Shown one piece after another: positions 50,400 to 63,150 of a DNA stretch of 64,000 bases. The notes below the pieces were generated by a model. It did no database searches and was not told where the DNA came from. It saw only the letters and a list, made by a program, of their open reading frames with translations. Every line of letters starts with the position of its first letter. The stretch's first letter is position 1. The stretch spans positions 84,011,855-84,075,854 of the forward strand of contig CM054118.1 in assembly GCA_028673005.1 (NCBI GenBank), in the 5' to 3' direction. The DNA comes from Tanypteryx hageni (taxonomy: Eukaryota; Arthropoda; Insecta; Odonata; Petaluridae). Made by a program: the position numbers and the translations under genes.

Positions 50400-51835
50400 T
50401 GAGATGCGTAAATTTCACCAAATAATGTGGTGTTTTCGGCATGTAATTTATTTTCGTCCACAAATGGCTTTTCAAAATGTAGTTTTTCCGTTTTATATCC
50501 TATTAATTTCAACTTATAAGGACAATAATATCGCTATCCCCTTCGTCCCTTGTCAGCACCGCTGAAATCGCTTCCATAAATCCGAAATAATCCTTCCACA
50601 AGAGCTCCTTTATGGGAATTTCCATCAATTAATTTTAGAAATTTGGAGTCTCGCACGCAATAAATATCATAATTTAAATAAACTACGCTTTGAATTTTTT
50701 GCAAAAATGTGCGTTTCTTTGCTGAATTTTGTTTTATTACGCTGAAAATATTTGATAAATGTAAAGAAACTAAATTTTCCGTTGCGTTCAGCGCCTTCTT
50801 CTAACAAAATGTTTTATGCAAATAAACTCTAATTTATGAATAAATTGCATACCGAAACTGAACTTGTCGCATCGGATACACCAGCACTGTTAATAATGCT
50901 ATTCATTTTCATCTAATGGATTAAATATATTGGCACGTAAATGACAAAATAATGCGGATTTAATCTTTAGCTCATCGTCATATATACAAAGTATTTTTCG
51001 AATGGAAAAGCCGATTTCAAGAGCCAAACGAATTGAGATGTCCGAAATTTCTCGAGGTTATCAGATAAATATTCATCAGATGATCTCACCGCACGTTATT
51101 AGAGGAGTTTGTATGTATTGCCATGTTTTAGATAACGAGGGAAATAAACTTGCGGATTTGCCATCGTCCAATATTTCATAAGGTCGAAGCAAAGCAAATA
51201 TTTGAACTGCGCCAAATATAATCCCGAATGGCAAATAATAATTGGCGCAGTCCTCATCCGTCGTGTCATCGCGGCACATACTAATTTTATATCGCGAAAT
51301 ATGATCGCGCAGTAAATCGTACGCGATGTAATCGATGAATCTTCCGAGTTTATTTCCCTTTTTTAATGCGTGCGATGTTTACCAAATTGAAATTTTTAAT
51401 GCCATTACACTATATGACATACCCAGAAATAATTCACGGTAACGTTTCTAAATTGCAAACTCACATAGAACAAATGAAAGAGTATTTTGAACTTTTTTCA
51501 ATATAAACTGGCTTTTTATGTTTCCGTTGTCAAAAAGAATCGAAGACTATTATTCTCTTAAACTGCTCATTCACGAAAACAACCCTGCCTTATGAAACAG
51601 AAATTATTTATTAAATATCCTGAATTTTATTCTGTACCTGGCAGTCAGAGTGAGTAAATAATAGGGTGAAATAAACAGTTGTAAGAAATACAGATTTAAG
51701 AGAAGTATTATCTTGTTTAATATTTCAGTCATGTAATAATTAATTTGGGTCGAAATTATTACGTTCATCACGTAGAGAGATTATTTCGGTTGCAAAGCTT
51801 GAATTGCAATGGGAATCGACTCTTTGTGCCACACT
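50400..51835. other. AT-rich unique sequence
   Basis: No exon, transposon or repeat recognised. The small minus-strand frame at 51076-51279 resembles nothing known. Confidence 0.45.
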
Positions 51836-51837
51836 AA

Positions 51838-52045
51838 CTCTCCCCCACCTCTTCCTCCCTCTCCGCCCCCTCCCCCCCCTCTTCCCGCCACCGCCATCCC
51901 CACTTCCTCCCCTCTCTCCCTCCTCTATTTCCTAACTCCTTCCCACTGTATCTTCTCACTCTTTCTCCTACCTTCTCTCTCCCTCTCTTTGCCTCACCCT
52001 CCTCTCCTTTCCTATCTCTTACTCTACCCCTTCCACTCACTCTGC
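51838..52045. repeat. Pyrimidine-rich block
   Basis: CTCCCCC/CTTCCTCC-type low complexity, followed about 160 bp later by a purine-rich block. Confidence 0.8.
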
Positions 52046-52204
52046 ATTGTGTCGCTCTTGTCCTGAACATCCCGCTTCTCATGCTTGTCCCTTGTGCGAG
52101 TGTGCGGGACTTGGGGTTCGGAGCGCAGCTATGGGGCACGGGAATGGGGCGGGGGCATGGAGAGTGGCGGGAGCGGAGCCGGAGAAATAAGCTCTCACCT
52201 TTCC

Positions 52205-52440
52205 CATTAGTCCTGGAAGAGAAAGAAGGACTCGCCGCGTGAAGTACGTGCGGTGAATGGGTGGAGTGAGAGGGGAGGGAAAGTGGGAAGGGAAAGAGGG
52301 AAGGAGAAACAGGGATGGGAGGGACGCAGGAAGAGATTATGCGACTGGGAGAGTGGGCGGGGCTGCATTGTGCGAGGGAGGGAGGAAGCTCGGATGTGGA
52401 AGGGAATCGTGTGGAGTGAGATGGGAACGCATCCGGAAGG
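52205..52440. repeat. Purine-rich block
   Basis: GGGAAGGGAAAGAGGGAAGG-type low complexity, partner of the block at 51838-52045. Confidence 0.8.
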
Positions 52441-52550
52441 GTTAAAACCGTGGATGAGATGTGCGGGGAAGACGGCGGAGGTAAAATCCCCACACCGACA
52501 CTCATTCTCGCCACAGGATCTTGATGCCAACCTGTCCCACTCCTTAATCT

Positions 52551-52660
<110 letters not shown>

Positions 52661-52879
52661 ATTTATTGTGTATGTATGTATTTACGCATATATGTATGAA
52701 TATATATGTGTGTACTGTGTGTATATGCATGTATAAATAAATTTGAGTTTATGCAAGTATGAGTTACATGCATTAATACATAAAAACACGCATGTGTGAG
52801 GCGTGATGACTCCCCCCTAGGCCCCTCCTTCCCTAATAATGCGCACTATATCATCCATGCGTTATTCTTCCGCGCCTTT

Positions 52880-53340
52880 GTTTCTTACACAACACTGGCT
52901 TCCTCTCTTTCTCTCAGTTTCTTCTTTGACTATATTTTCCTCCATCTCCTCGCTTCGCATATTCTCCCTCTCTCTCTCTCCATTCTGAGTCCCTCCCAAC
53001 CCATACTATCACCCTATCCCCACACTTCTTTTCTCCTTTTATTCTCAGATTCCAATGGTACCCGGATTTCCTTCGCACATAAAAATAACGACAGAGATCT
53101 CATCCACGTACTTGACTTCGGTTCCACTCTCGCGGAGAAAGGAGGGGCAGAGAGGGAGAGAGAGAGAGGGGGGGAAGGGAGGCGGGGATTTGCACCCACA
53201 CCATCTCCCTCTCTCTCTATTCTCCTCTTCCCATCAAGAGCTATATTTCACCTCCTTATATACTCACTTAGAAGTCCTTTCACGGCTTCCATTCTTCATT
53301 CTTAAGACTCCTCTCACCCTTTTAATCCCACAAGACTCTT
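52880..53340. repeat. CT-rich low complexity with a short GA-rich insert
   Basis: Pyrimidine-rich sequence is interrupted at 53130-53190 by GAGAGGGAGAGAGAGAGAGG. No coding similarity. Confidence 0.65.
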
Positions 53341-53414
53341 TTGTATGAAATGTAATGGATAGGTTTATTTATTTTGGTAGCAAATGTTAAACTTTGCGAA
53401 TCTAGAAAAGAAAT

Positions 53415-53416
<2 letters not shown>

Positions 53417-53465
<49 letters not shown>
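53417..53465. repeat. (TA)n microsatellite
   Basis: About 24 TA repeats. A shorter TA run lies at 53879-53896. Confidence 0.95.
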
Positions 53466-53473
<8 letters not shown>

Positions 53474-54109
53474 TGACCTATTCATATAATGGTAAAATGG
53501 TCGAGAAATTAGGCGATAGACTGTAAATCTATATAGGAAGTTACCTCTTTTACCAAGCTTTATAGTCAATGAATGATATTTGACTGCATTTCTGAAGTTG
53601 TGGACTTTAATTCTACTGAGGCTTAAATGGTTTAAACTTTTAATTATAACTTTGAAGGTTATTTGTTTATTTAACATAAAGCCTTAATTAACATTTATAA
53701 GTATCAGAATTGGAATACCAGAAATAGAAATCCCTATAAATAAAATATTTATATTACTAATACTTTTTCTATTATTTCATTCGATTTCTTGATTTATAAA
53801 AGTGAATGCTCTGAATATTACTCGTAAATATAAATATAAAGTAATTAATATGGTTATTACTATAATAAGAATAATGATTATATATATATATATATAGGCA
53901 ATTTTGAGTGACTTGGCAGGAAAGAACAGAAATTGATTACTGATCACTCACTGATCCAAAGGCCTTTGGCATTAAAATCAAAACTCAAATGATAGCGTAT
54001 TGCAACCCCGTTTATCCGGAAAATCTTCTCAGTCCAAATAAACGGGAATTCAACTAATCTGGAATTGAAACTAAGTTCTGATGAGGGATATGTTTTCATT
54101 ACCTTATAC

Positions 54110-55673
54110 CAGTGGTCGGCAACGTTTTTTTCAAGTGGGTCATTTTTCAATTTTTTTCACAAAAATTTTTGCTGGTGGGTCACATCACTTCTATTTTTAT
54201 AAATCATTTTGTAGCTGAGTAGTAATATCTTTTGACATATCAATAACACGACGTAGTACGGTTCGAGCAGATAAAGGCATTTCTTTTATTTTACTCAAGA
54301 TTTCTTTTTTGTTTTGAAAATCACTGAACAACTTTTCAGCACAGTCAAGAAAAATTTCTTTAAAAACTTCACCATCGGTAAAAGGTTTACCATGCTTAAT
54401 TAATCCAAGTGATACAATAAAACTTGCGTATGTTGAATGTATTGAACTCTTGTTTGAACTCACAAAATTGTGAATAGCCCCTTTCTGTTTATTAAAATTC
54501 TGTACACATCGATGTATGTATTCCAATTTGTCTTCAGGATCCATTTTTGAAAGAGATGCACTATGTTTGGAGAAGTAATGCCGCTGAACATTGTATGTGC
54601 GAGCAGTTAAATTGTCGCCACAGATTGTACATGAATACAGAATATATATTACTGCTATGCATAGTTCATTTCTATGAAGTCAGTGTATTAAAAATTTAAG
54701 AGTTAACCTATCATTAATCCCCCTTTTATTTATATTTAAAAAACATTATACACCCACAATACTGCATTTCTGCCTGATACGTTTTTTGCAGTCTACCAGG
54801 TATGAGCCTAAATAAAGAGCCGAGCAATATTGATTAGGCTGCGGTAGGCATAATTAAAATGCCACAAAAGACATTACACATAATTTCACTTTTAAAATTG
54901 ATCAGCAGAAGGTGGGATAAAGAAAGAATAAAGAAAATTATCTAACAATAAAAATAAAAAAGAACGCATAGCATAATAAAAAACATCGACAGTTTTTGAA
55001 AAAAATATACGTATATCAATATAATATATAATATTAAAAAAATAGTATTTCAGCAATAAATGTAAGTAAATAACAGAAAAATAAAAACTTCAAAAATATA
55101 TTAAACTTACCATTTTCTTTTAATAACAGTAACAGTCACACAGCTTAACTGGCTGATATCTCAAGGTCAACTAATAAGACATCATGCGCCAAATCTCTGA
55201 TGCAATATGTTTAGCACATGTTTTATACATGTACGCGCTGCGTAATAATAGAATTTCATCACATTTTGCAACACTTCACAATACAAACACACTGGATGCT
55301 TTCGATTTGGGCATGGAAATAGCCGACTATCGAACGCAGCAGCCGGCGATCGCCAGGTTGATAAATGAAATGAAAAAGCCGAAAGCGGATTTCACTACTC
55401 ATGTTTTCATGACGTCACGTCATCAAGTCCAACGAGATCTATCTCGTTCAAGTCAAACTACGCATATTGCTTTTCATTTGTTAGGCTCGTCTCGAAGAGG
55501 ACAGCCACCGACAGCCGGCTGCCGACGGCTGTTTCACCAAATCGAAAGCACCCACTTTAATTCGTTGGCAAGAATACCAACCGATCGTCGTAATTAAGAA
55601 TTGTTTATTGGGTCACTAAAATTTTCCCAGTGGGTCACTAGGTGACCCGCGGGTCATAGGTTGCCGACCACTG
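54110..55673 (-). mobile_element. hAT transposon, GTF2IRD2/ZBED-like, 1,564 bp deletion derivative
   Basis: Termini are CAGTGGTCGGCAACGTT on the left and, in reverse complement, CAGTGGTCGGCAACCTATGA on the right: 14 perfect bases. The octamer CCTTATAC is duplicated exactly (54102-54109 and 55674-55681). Subterminal GTGGGTCA and TGGGTCACTAGGTGACCCGC motifs occur near the ends. A full-length relative would be about 3 kb. This copy keeps only the N-terminal part of the transposase on the minus strand. Confidence 0.94.
54197..54650 (-). pseudogene. hAT transposase N-terminal fragment with BED/C2H2-like finger
   Basis: The minus-strand frame opens upstream of the first ATG with LYSCTICGDNLTARTYNVQR followed by HYFSKHSASLSKMD, a CxxC...HxxxxH finger. 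It continues to ASFIVSLGLIKHGKPFTDGE and MPLSARTVLRRVIDMSKDIT. This order (finger, then an IA..GKPFTDGE helix, then LS..TV.RRI) is that of the GTF2IRD2/ZBED-type hAT transposases, so these genes are the nearest named relatives. It stops after QLQNDL near the element end, so the catalytic core and dimerisation region are lost. The fragment is intact as far as it goes. Confidence 0.85.
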
Positions 55674-55735
55674 CCTTATACTGTGCTCGTGTGAGTAAAA
55701 CCGGAATTTATAGAACAACACGAGTGGAGAGATTC

Positions 55736-57680
55736 ACACATCATGCTAGGCAGAGGTGTTCTTTACGCTTTGTGCTATCGTGCCGAAAAATATTAATATT
55801 AATGGATTAGTATAATGTCTAAGAACTGAAGTGCCATTAGTGATTCCAAGGAAATATCGAATTTTTGATTCGCCGTTTTATTTCTATTCAATTGTAATTA
55901 ATTAATCAGTAGACAATTATGAACTTAAATCTTAAAACAAAATCGCGGAGAATATTTTCTGCACGTAAATGGCATTGATGTAGTGATAACCTCATATATG
56001 TGAAAATTAAACTTGATAAATTGTTGCACTATGTATTAATATCAAGTATAATGTGAATTGGCGAATGCACAGAGGCACTGATGCGTTATTGCTGGACGAA
56101 GATCACTGAGAGAAATGAGGAGAGCTGGGTGACAGCTGGTTGTAACAGGAGAGGAAAATTGCGCACATCATGCGTGCATACATGCAAAGAAGAGGCGTTC
56201 TTTACAGCTTATGCAATCATGTCAAAAAGATAAATATTAATGGCTTAGCATAGTGTCTATGAACTGGTGTGCCAAAGAAATATCGAATTTTCATTCATTA
56301 ATTCGATTTATTTCCTAATCGGTTGTAAAATAATCGACAGTTATTTAAAGCTTACCTCACTCGAATAGTGGTAGTGTAATCTTTATGTTCACGTTCATTC
56401 TTTCGTCGGTAATCATCCATTTCTCTTCACTTACAAACGCTGTGTATACGCAAAGGAAACACGTATTTATGTTCATTTCTTCGTCGTAGATAATCCATTT
56501 CCCGTTATTTTCCAAATGTTGCGTGCGAACGAAAGAAAATTAAACTAATTAGATATTTACAGAAGATATTATTTACTCAAGTTATCACGAAGATTCTTTT
56601 CGTTGACAACAATAAAAATCTGATGTGGCTATCACATGACTTTCTCCATATCTGTAATATTTCTATAAAATCCCAAATAGGTTAAATCATAATAAATATT
56701 TTAAGGAACTGCGATAAAAATTCAAAGACTTAACTGAAATAAACTCATACCGTAGCTTTCTGATATTGGATATAGCAAGGGAACCCCAACAATTAAAAAA
56801 ATAAAAAGAATTATTCAGACGTAACTAAGCGTAAAATGTTTACAATAGTTGTCTGTAGCGTGGTGTTAGCAGGTAAAATATTTAATTTTTAAGATAGCTC
56901 TTTAAAAATACATTATATGGGAAAATTTTTCGAACGTAGGTTGTACAAAACGACGTTTTCTACAATTTTTATTCAAATACCTTTTTCCAATAATGAAATA
57001 TTAAAGTAAATATTTCACAAAAACGGATAAGTGATAACAGTAAATATCCACTTCCGGTTGCACGATTTCTACCAGAAGCTAATCAATTCTTGTGACTTTC
57101 ATATAAAAATGTTAAATATAAAATTTCGCGTTGAACTGATTAATAGTTTTTGAGTTAAGAGTACCCACAAAAAACTGTCACACTCAGACATCATCGTGAA
57201 AATGGTCAAAAAGTGTTCAGTGGATCTCAAAACGTGTATTTCCGTTGAAATCTCCAAAACGATTTTTTTTCACGAAAACAATACTTTTCCCAATAACATG
57301 TATGGAGAAAGTAAAAAACAAAAATTATTGTCCAAAGTAAATTAGGTCTTTCAAGTGAGATCTTCTTGAAATCGGCTATTCCATTGATAAAATGTACTGA
57401 ACAAAACATTTGCCATTTGGTAAGTTCTACAGTATTTTTAGTTATAGTGATATTCCACGAGATATAAGGGAGAGTTCATTATTTTTGGCCAATGAAGTGG
57501 CACTTCCGATTTGGTCACGTAAACGATTTATATCATTGTCTTAGTTTCTTTACCCCTATGTCCTAAATACCAGAATTTATCAACGTCCGCCCAGTAGTTT
57601 CTGAGATGAAACATGCGGACGGACGGACGGACACAACTTGACCATAAGGCGTTCTTTTTTTACTTATTGTAAAGAACGCC
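55736..57680. repeat. Degenerate fold-back repeat region with duplicated segments
   Basis: A block of about 150 bp is duplicated at 55736-55890 and 56165-56340. Both contain a form of GAGG(C/T)GTTCTTTAC, then AATATTAATGG and AAGAAATATCGAATTTT-like sequence. GGCGTTCTTTAC at 56194-56205 is the exact inverse of GTAAAGAACGCC at 57669-57680. A local hairpin closes the region (57648-57680). A roughly 85-bp imperfect tandem repeat lies at about 56380-56530, and CGGACGGACGGACGGACAC at 57616-57634. It looks like an unclassified DNA transposon. Confidence 0.55.
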
Positions 57681-59260
57681 CAAAAAGTATAGTTAAATAA
57701 TGAACATTAGAAATTTTTTATTGTTTATTCCCAGAACGTTGTTTCTATGTTGCCGCAAGTCTTTTGGGATTGGCGCACGGTATGCTTACGGACACTTAAT
57801 TCAGTAGAAGTTCAATTCTTAACTTATAATATCTATTGCGTGACAAAACGCAACACTCGATTCGAATAACTTCGGTCTTTTTAGGTTAAGTTTATAAAGT
57901 ACTTTCATATAGCAAAATGAGTTTAAATTTGAGAAAAATATATTGGATACACTGCTTTGCTACAGCACGTAAATTTTTAATCCATTTCTAAACTTGTTAC
58001 AAATACTTTCATAGATTTACCGGTGATATAAAATTCGGAAAAATATGGACGTAGTACACCCAAAAAGGAATCAAGGAAGAGCCCTGAGGAAATAGAAACT
58101 CGCTCGTCCGTTCTGCCATTCTGCCCTCAACTTCATAGCGTTCCGTTCGGCACAAGGGGATTTCCCTTATTGCTATGGCGTCTGTTCCCTTCCCAATATC
58201 CCTCAAACTCGTCAAACCTTTCCCCATCCTCTTCCCTTACTCCTAAAACTCGCTCTCGCACCTGGCTCGGTGGAAACCATGTCTTTCCAACTCTCAGGGC
58301 ACGTTATGGGTACAAGGCATCAAACTTTCTGTCCACGTGATTGACTGGCTAAAGTTCCGATTGCGCAGATTGTAGCGAAAGAAGCCAATCACAGCTCATG
58401 GCCGCTTCAGTCGTTTAGTGATCAGTCTCACTATCTAACGGCTTTTTTCTAATAGTACATACTTCTGAATTCTAAGGCATATTGTTGCTGCATGTTTACT
58501 TCAGTCTTAAAATCAGCTGCAAATCATCCACAATGTCATTCCGATTAAAATTTTATTTTAATAAATAAAAAAATTAAAAAATTTCCCATTAGTAATTATT
58601 ATGGGAAAACATAACACATACTAGATATTATGGTTCTAAAAATCACAAAGGAAACTATCATATTAAATGAACTAATTTTAAATGTCGACAGTAATGTTCA
58701 TAACAGTCAGTGTTCTGTAAATTTAGACTATATCTAACGGATAAACAGAATCTTCATTTTTATTGATGCATAATAAACCAAAGGGAGATTAAATAATCTA
58801 AGATGTGCGAAGAATTCCATTGGATGCATCTACGAGGCGCATGCAGGTCACGCCGCGTTAATTCCTATCCCGGGAATTCCACATCCCAACACATGAGTGC
58901 TCTGGGTTACGTTCCGCAGAGTGCTTTGCAAATGCGCGAATAAAACGCATTTTCTTAGCAATAATACGCTCATTGACAGATATTACCCATGTGTGTATTC
59001 TAAAGGAGAAAATGAAGTGCCCAATACGGGAAGATCACTCCGTACTATGGATACCCCAGAGAGTCAGTGGTGAAGGCGTTGGCAATGATCCAGAGCGATC
59101 ACAATTGCAGTGAATGAGTTAAAAGGATGGGCGACAAACTATGTTTAAACTTAGTTTTCACATATTGAAAAGCGTATCTTGAAATGCTTATAGTAATTAA
59201 GCATACAAGGATACCAGATCAGCATAAACGCGCTAAACAAATATTCATTACCCTAAGTAT
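57681..59260. other. AT-rich sequence without recognised features
   Basis: No homologous frame or transposon end identified. A mixed-composition island at about 58060-58400 includes GCCAATCACAGC, but nothing shows that it is a promoter. Confidence 0.4.
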
Positions 59261-60034
59261 AACAAGATGATCGAAATAGAACTTATGATGCCTACTTCTT
59301 TTGTTTAATACTTATATTGGCGTTAATAGCTTTAAAGTCATCGCGGATATGTAGCTCTTTGTGTTCCCAAATTTCATAATTTAGCGTTAAAAAATATTAC
59401 AAATACATTCGAACGGAATATTAAATTGATCACGCGTATTTGTGCGGTAAAATTAACGCGTGTTCCTATTAGAATATACCGAATCTGAGTCCAACAATAG
59501 TTGTTGCTATGGAAACACTCTCGTAATGAGTGATAAAAACTGCAAAATAGCCATTATTTACGAGAAATTCTAATAAATACAATCGATAAGCAAAATTCTA
59601 CGATAAAAATTAAAATCTTCATTCCTTTTCTCAGTGAATAGTACAAATCTCGCTCCGATACATATTACAATTCTAAGATAATTAAATGTGTAAGAGAAAA
59701 TTACCCTGCACGATGGATTTTAGGTTTACCATGTCAATGAAACTGGAAGGATAGTTCCTGGAATCGAACCCGGGACTTTAATCTTCGCAACAAAAACTAT
59801 CCTCGGGATCACGGCACATGCAGCAAGAGATTTCCACCAAGTTTCATGAAAATCGGTCAATTGGTTCAAAAGTTAATATGGGCGGACGGACAGGCGAAGA
59901 CTGACAGACGGACGGACGGACAGACAGATAGACGGACAGACAGATGGACGGACAGACAGGCGGACGGACAGATGGATGGACAGACAGAAACAACGTCAAA
60001 ACTATAAGCCTATTTCCATTCTGGAAGTAGGCTA
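59261..60034. repeat. Unnamed interspersed repeat, copy C
   Basis: It follows copy A closely from AACAAGATGATCGAAATAGA to CATTCTGGAAGTAGGCT. It carries GTTGCTATGGAAAC (59503-59516), CGCTCCGATACATATTACAA, minus-strand AAGTCCCGGGTTCGATTCCA with a perfect B box, and ACCAAGTTTCATGAAAATCG. It then has a GGAC array (59880-59990) in place of the G12 run of copy A. It has no coding capacity. Confidence 0.75.
59880..59990. repeat. GGAC/GACA tetranucleotide array
   Basis: Repeated GGACGGACAGAC-type units within copy C. Shorter versions occur in copy A and at 57616-57634. Confidence 0.93.
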
Positions 60035-60639
60035 AAAATAGGATGTAACCACACGTATCTGTACGTCTGCTCATTTAATAGGTACAAGCAGCCATTATCA
60101 AAAGCCGTATGACCAGATTAATTTAATCTTTACTTTAATATCCTCTCCAACGGTAAATGCGATGTGAAAAAAAGCTTTCTTGCACGTACACTAATTCTCA
60201 CGCAGAAATTAGACGACAAATCGTAAATATTTTAAAAGTAACATGAAATCGTTTACAGAAACGAAAACTCAAAGAAATAGTTTTTTAATGATTTACTGTC
60301 TTAAAGTTTTATTCGTTCATCCTTTAAAATTCACTTAATTTTGTTTGTTTCTACGAGATCATTGGTAACACAAAAACAGTTAAAATATTTTTCAAAGATT
60401 AAAGTAAAATACTATAATAGATTTTGGCTAAAAGTCCCCCAACATCTTAACTCTAACGGGCTATTTCAAACATTTTCCTCAAAGGTTTAACCACTATTAA
60501 ATTATAAGGTATATATATTATCATTGCGAAAAGCAATCCAGTCACTATTAAGGTGCTCCCAATCTCCCTCGGTAGCATAAATCTCACTCTATATCTTTGC
60601 GTAAAGGAGGCGTCTCTGAAAAGAAGAGACTGCAGACGC

Positions 60640-60880
60640 CGCCAAGGGAGAGAAAGAGAGAGAGGGTTTTCTGAAAAGAAAAAGAAACATTGCGATACGA
60701 GCACCATTAGGGTTTATTTGGAGTTTTGTGCGAGTGCGCGCGGCAATGCGACGGCGGAGGGCGACAAACACAGCGAAGCGGCGGATCGAGGAGTTGTGGA
60801 GGGGGAGGGGGGACGGAGGAATGGGGTGGGAGATGGGGAGGGGAGGGGGTGAAAAAGAGGGAGAAGAGAAGGCTCGAGGG
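60640..60880. repeat. Purine-rich block
   Basis: GAGAGAGAGGG at the start and GGGGAGGGGGGACGGAGGAA later. A GC-richer stretch (GCGAGTGCGCGCGGCAATGC) lies between. Confidence 0.75.
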
Positions 60881-61009
60881 GGAAAGCCAATTATGCATAC
60901 TTCTGCCACCTGATGGATGACACCCATTTCTTATGCCGTGTTCTCTGCCTTGGGTTGACGCCGAATCCTTGGAGATATGGCGGCACTTTCACGAGCACCT
61001 TCCTCACCA

Positions 61010-61250
61010 TACGTCCCTCTATCCATCTCAGTATTGCTGCTTTTACCGCTCCCTCACATCTATTCCCTCCCTCAGATACTCCCTCCTATCCGTGGATCTG
61101 CTCGCATTATCTTCGGATCTCTCTCCCCCTCTCTCTCCTCTATTCATACCTCCCTCACTCCCGTACCTGTCTCTCCCTCCCCCTTCTCTCCTTTCCATTC
61201 TGCCTACCTCCGCTTCTTCTCTCCATATTCTATTCTGCCATCTCTCACTT
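61010..61250. repeat. Pyrimidine-rich block
   Basis: CTCCCTC/TCTCTCC-type sequence, about 130 bp after the purine block at 60640-60880. Confidence 0.75.
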
Positions 61251-61698
61251 TGTTTTTGCGATCCCGTTGGTAGAAGGAAAAGGCACTCCGACGAAATCCA
61301 TGTCTTATACCTTTGCCTGTGTGTGTGTGGACGCGTGAGGACTCACGAGCACGCTTGCGTTTCTGCATAAGCCTCTGCGCCGAGATGAGGTGCAAAAGTT
61401 AAGATGCACGGCGTATTTCGTGCTCCGCATTCACATCAATGCTGTCTAATCTCGTCGAAAACGAATTCCAGTTTTAAAAATGTCTGTGCGACAACAGTTA
61501 CACGCATGAATCGTGGCGATGCGTGTATGTGTATAACAATGAGGTTGTTTTAAAAAAGTAAACTTAATTGGACATCTCGAATACTCGATCGTACGTGATC
61601 GAAAATCATCAAAGCATATAGCGAATATAAAAAAAAACTAAATTTTACTTTACTTTGCAATCCATTTGCCAATTTTCCAACTTAATAAACACGAAGTG

Positions 61699-62227
61699 TC
61701 AAGCAGGTTGGTCATTCAAATCTAATACTAGCAGTATGACCGATAACTGTAGCGTCAGCATATCTTTGCAATAGCGATTCACACGCAAAGAAACGCCTTT
61801 CGTTCGTCCACACTGTATCATTTTCACTAGGACAGAATCACTGTACACCTTGGAGTTCAACTTAACACCACAGTCAGTGCTTAAATAGCTATGATTATGG
61901 ATAATGGCGTGATAAATAGAACCAACTTCAATTTGGGTTATCTTATATTTCTCACTTGTTCGTTTATTCGGTGTAAAGTATTTAAACAAAGAATTTTTTT
62001 GCATGCTTGCGACATTTTTTTATGAAGTTCTGTTTCTAAATGCGTTGCAATTGCGTGTTCTCCATTCCATTTCACAGTAATGTTGGAATTACAATAAATG
62101 CATTTTGCAGTTTTTCCATCTATTTTTCGCAACAACTCACTATATTGTGGATTGTTGAGCCACTCACTGTTAAACGATGTCTCGTATCGTGGCTTTTTTT
62201 ATGTTGAATTTTATTATGATCAGCCAT
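61699..62227 (-). pseudogene. hAT-family BED zinc-finger transposase fragment, frameshifted
   Basis: An ATG at 62227 opens MADHNKIQHKKSHDTR. After a frame change the sequence reads SFNSEWLNNPQYSELLRKID, then CIYCNSNITVKWNGEHAIAT and HLETELHKK, a BED-like finger. After another shift it continues with FKYFTPNKRTSEKYKITQIE, VGSIYHAIIHNHSYLSTDCG and VKMIQCGRTKG. The order BED finger, then YH.I..HHS..S.DC, then CGRTK is that of arthropod hAT/ZBED-type proteins. It then runs out, so the catalytic region is missing. No matching terminal repeats were found. Confidence 0.7.
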
Positions 62228-62799
62228 AATTAGGGGTTACTAGATGAAAAAATTGAAAAGCAAGAAAATGAGATAAAATACGCCGATAAAGGGAAAAAAA
62301 AGTAGTATTACAATCGATTGTATCGATAATATGTAGTAATCAAAAATAGGTTGACAGCTTACCATTCAGTAACTGATACAGTTATCTTTCACATTTGGCT
62401 GCAGTTCCCTTTCATACACTACCGTCACACACAATGGACATGATCTGCTAAATAAACGATAAAAATGTTAAGGATTCATTCAAGGATGTAAAAATCCAAG
62501 GATCCAAAATTCACCAAGTACAAAAGAAATAGAATCGTACTTTAATTCTCCACCTCCTCTAAAACCACAGGTTCCAACAAAACTCAGGGCGAAATAACTT
62601 CAACGAAACACGGAGCTACATATATCCTCCTAAGATTATTAACGCGCGATTGCGAGACCAACGATTCAAATTCGAATTCTCTAGACACGAAAATTTATGA
62701 TCTACACATTGTATGTACATTTATAATACAATGGAATAATACGGCACGCACATTATTACAAAGTTCGTTCAGTATTGATTTCAAAAGGGATACGGGCAG

Positions 62800-62920
62800 T
62801 TTGAGGAAAAAAGGTCTGAAAACGTTTCGAAACCGGAGATTGGTTATTCAAAATCGGAGACCGGAGATGAACTTCGAAAACCGTAGTCTCCAGGCAAAAA
62901 CCGGAGAGGTGGCAGCCCTG
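62800..62920 (-). mobile_element. DNA-transposon end with CCGGAGA subterminal repeats
   Basis: On the minus strand the unit starts CAGGGCTGCCACCTCTCCGG and contains repeated CTCCGGTCTCCG/ATCTCCGGTTTCG motifs. A CAG start followed by short subterminal repeats suggests a hAT-like end. The opposite end was not located, although the broken BED-finger gene at 61699-62227 lies on the expected side. Confidence 0.5.
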
Positions 62921-62996
62921 TAAGTAATCCAATCCCATATTTATTTTTTTAAATACTCGGATGAGCAAATTAAAGCTACGAATTGTGCCGGTGAAG

Positions 62997-63076
62997 CCGG
63001 TACAGTGCACTCTAGGTGGAATCCACTCTGGTGTAGCCGGTACAGTGCACTCTAGGTGGAATCCACTCTAGAGTCT
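62997..63076. repeat. 40-bp tandem repeat, two copies
   Basis: Units at 62997-63036 and 63037-63076 agree over at least the first 34 bases, which begin GCCGGTACAGTGCACTCTAG. Degenerate pieces (GCACTCTGGAGTC, AGACTCTAGAGTAGAT, ACAGTGCACTCT) continue to about 63175. ACTCTAGAGT is self-complementary. Confidence 0.9.
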
Positions 63077-63150
63077 ACTGTACCTAGGTACAACGCACTC
63101 TGGAGTCAATCCTGCCTTAGGTACAATAGACTCTAGAGTAGATTATACCC

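Noticed and set aside
55184..55597. 137-residue plus-strand frame inside the hAT element
   Set aside because: Antisense to the transposase and located in its presumed promoter and first-exon side. No homology.
58009..58227. 72-residue minus-strand frame as an exon
   Set aside because: No homology, no convincing splice sites and no neighbouring coding sequence.
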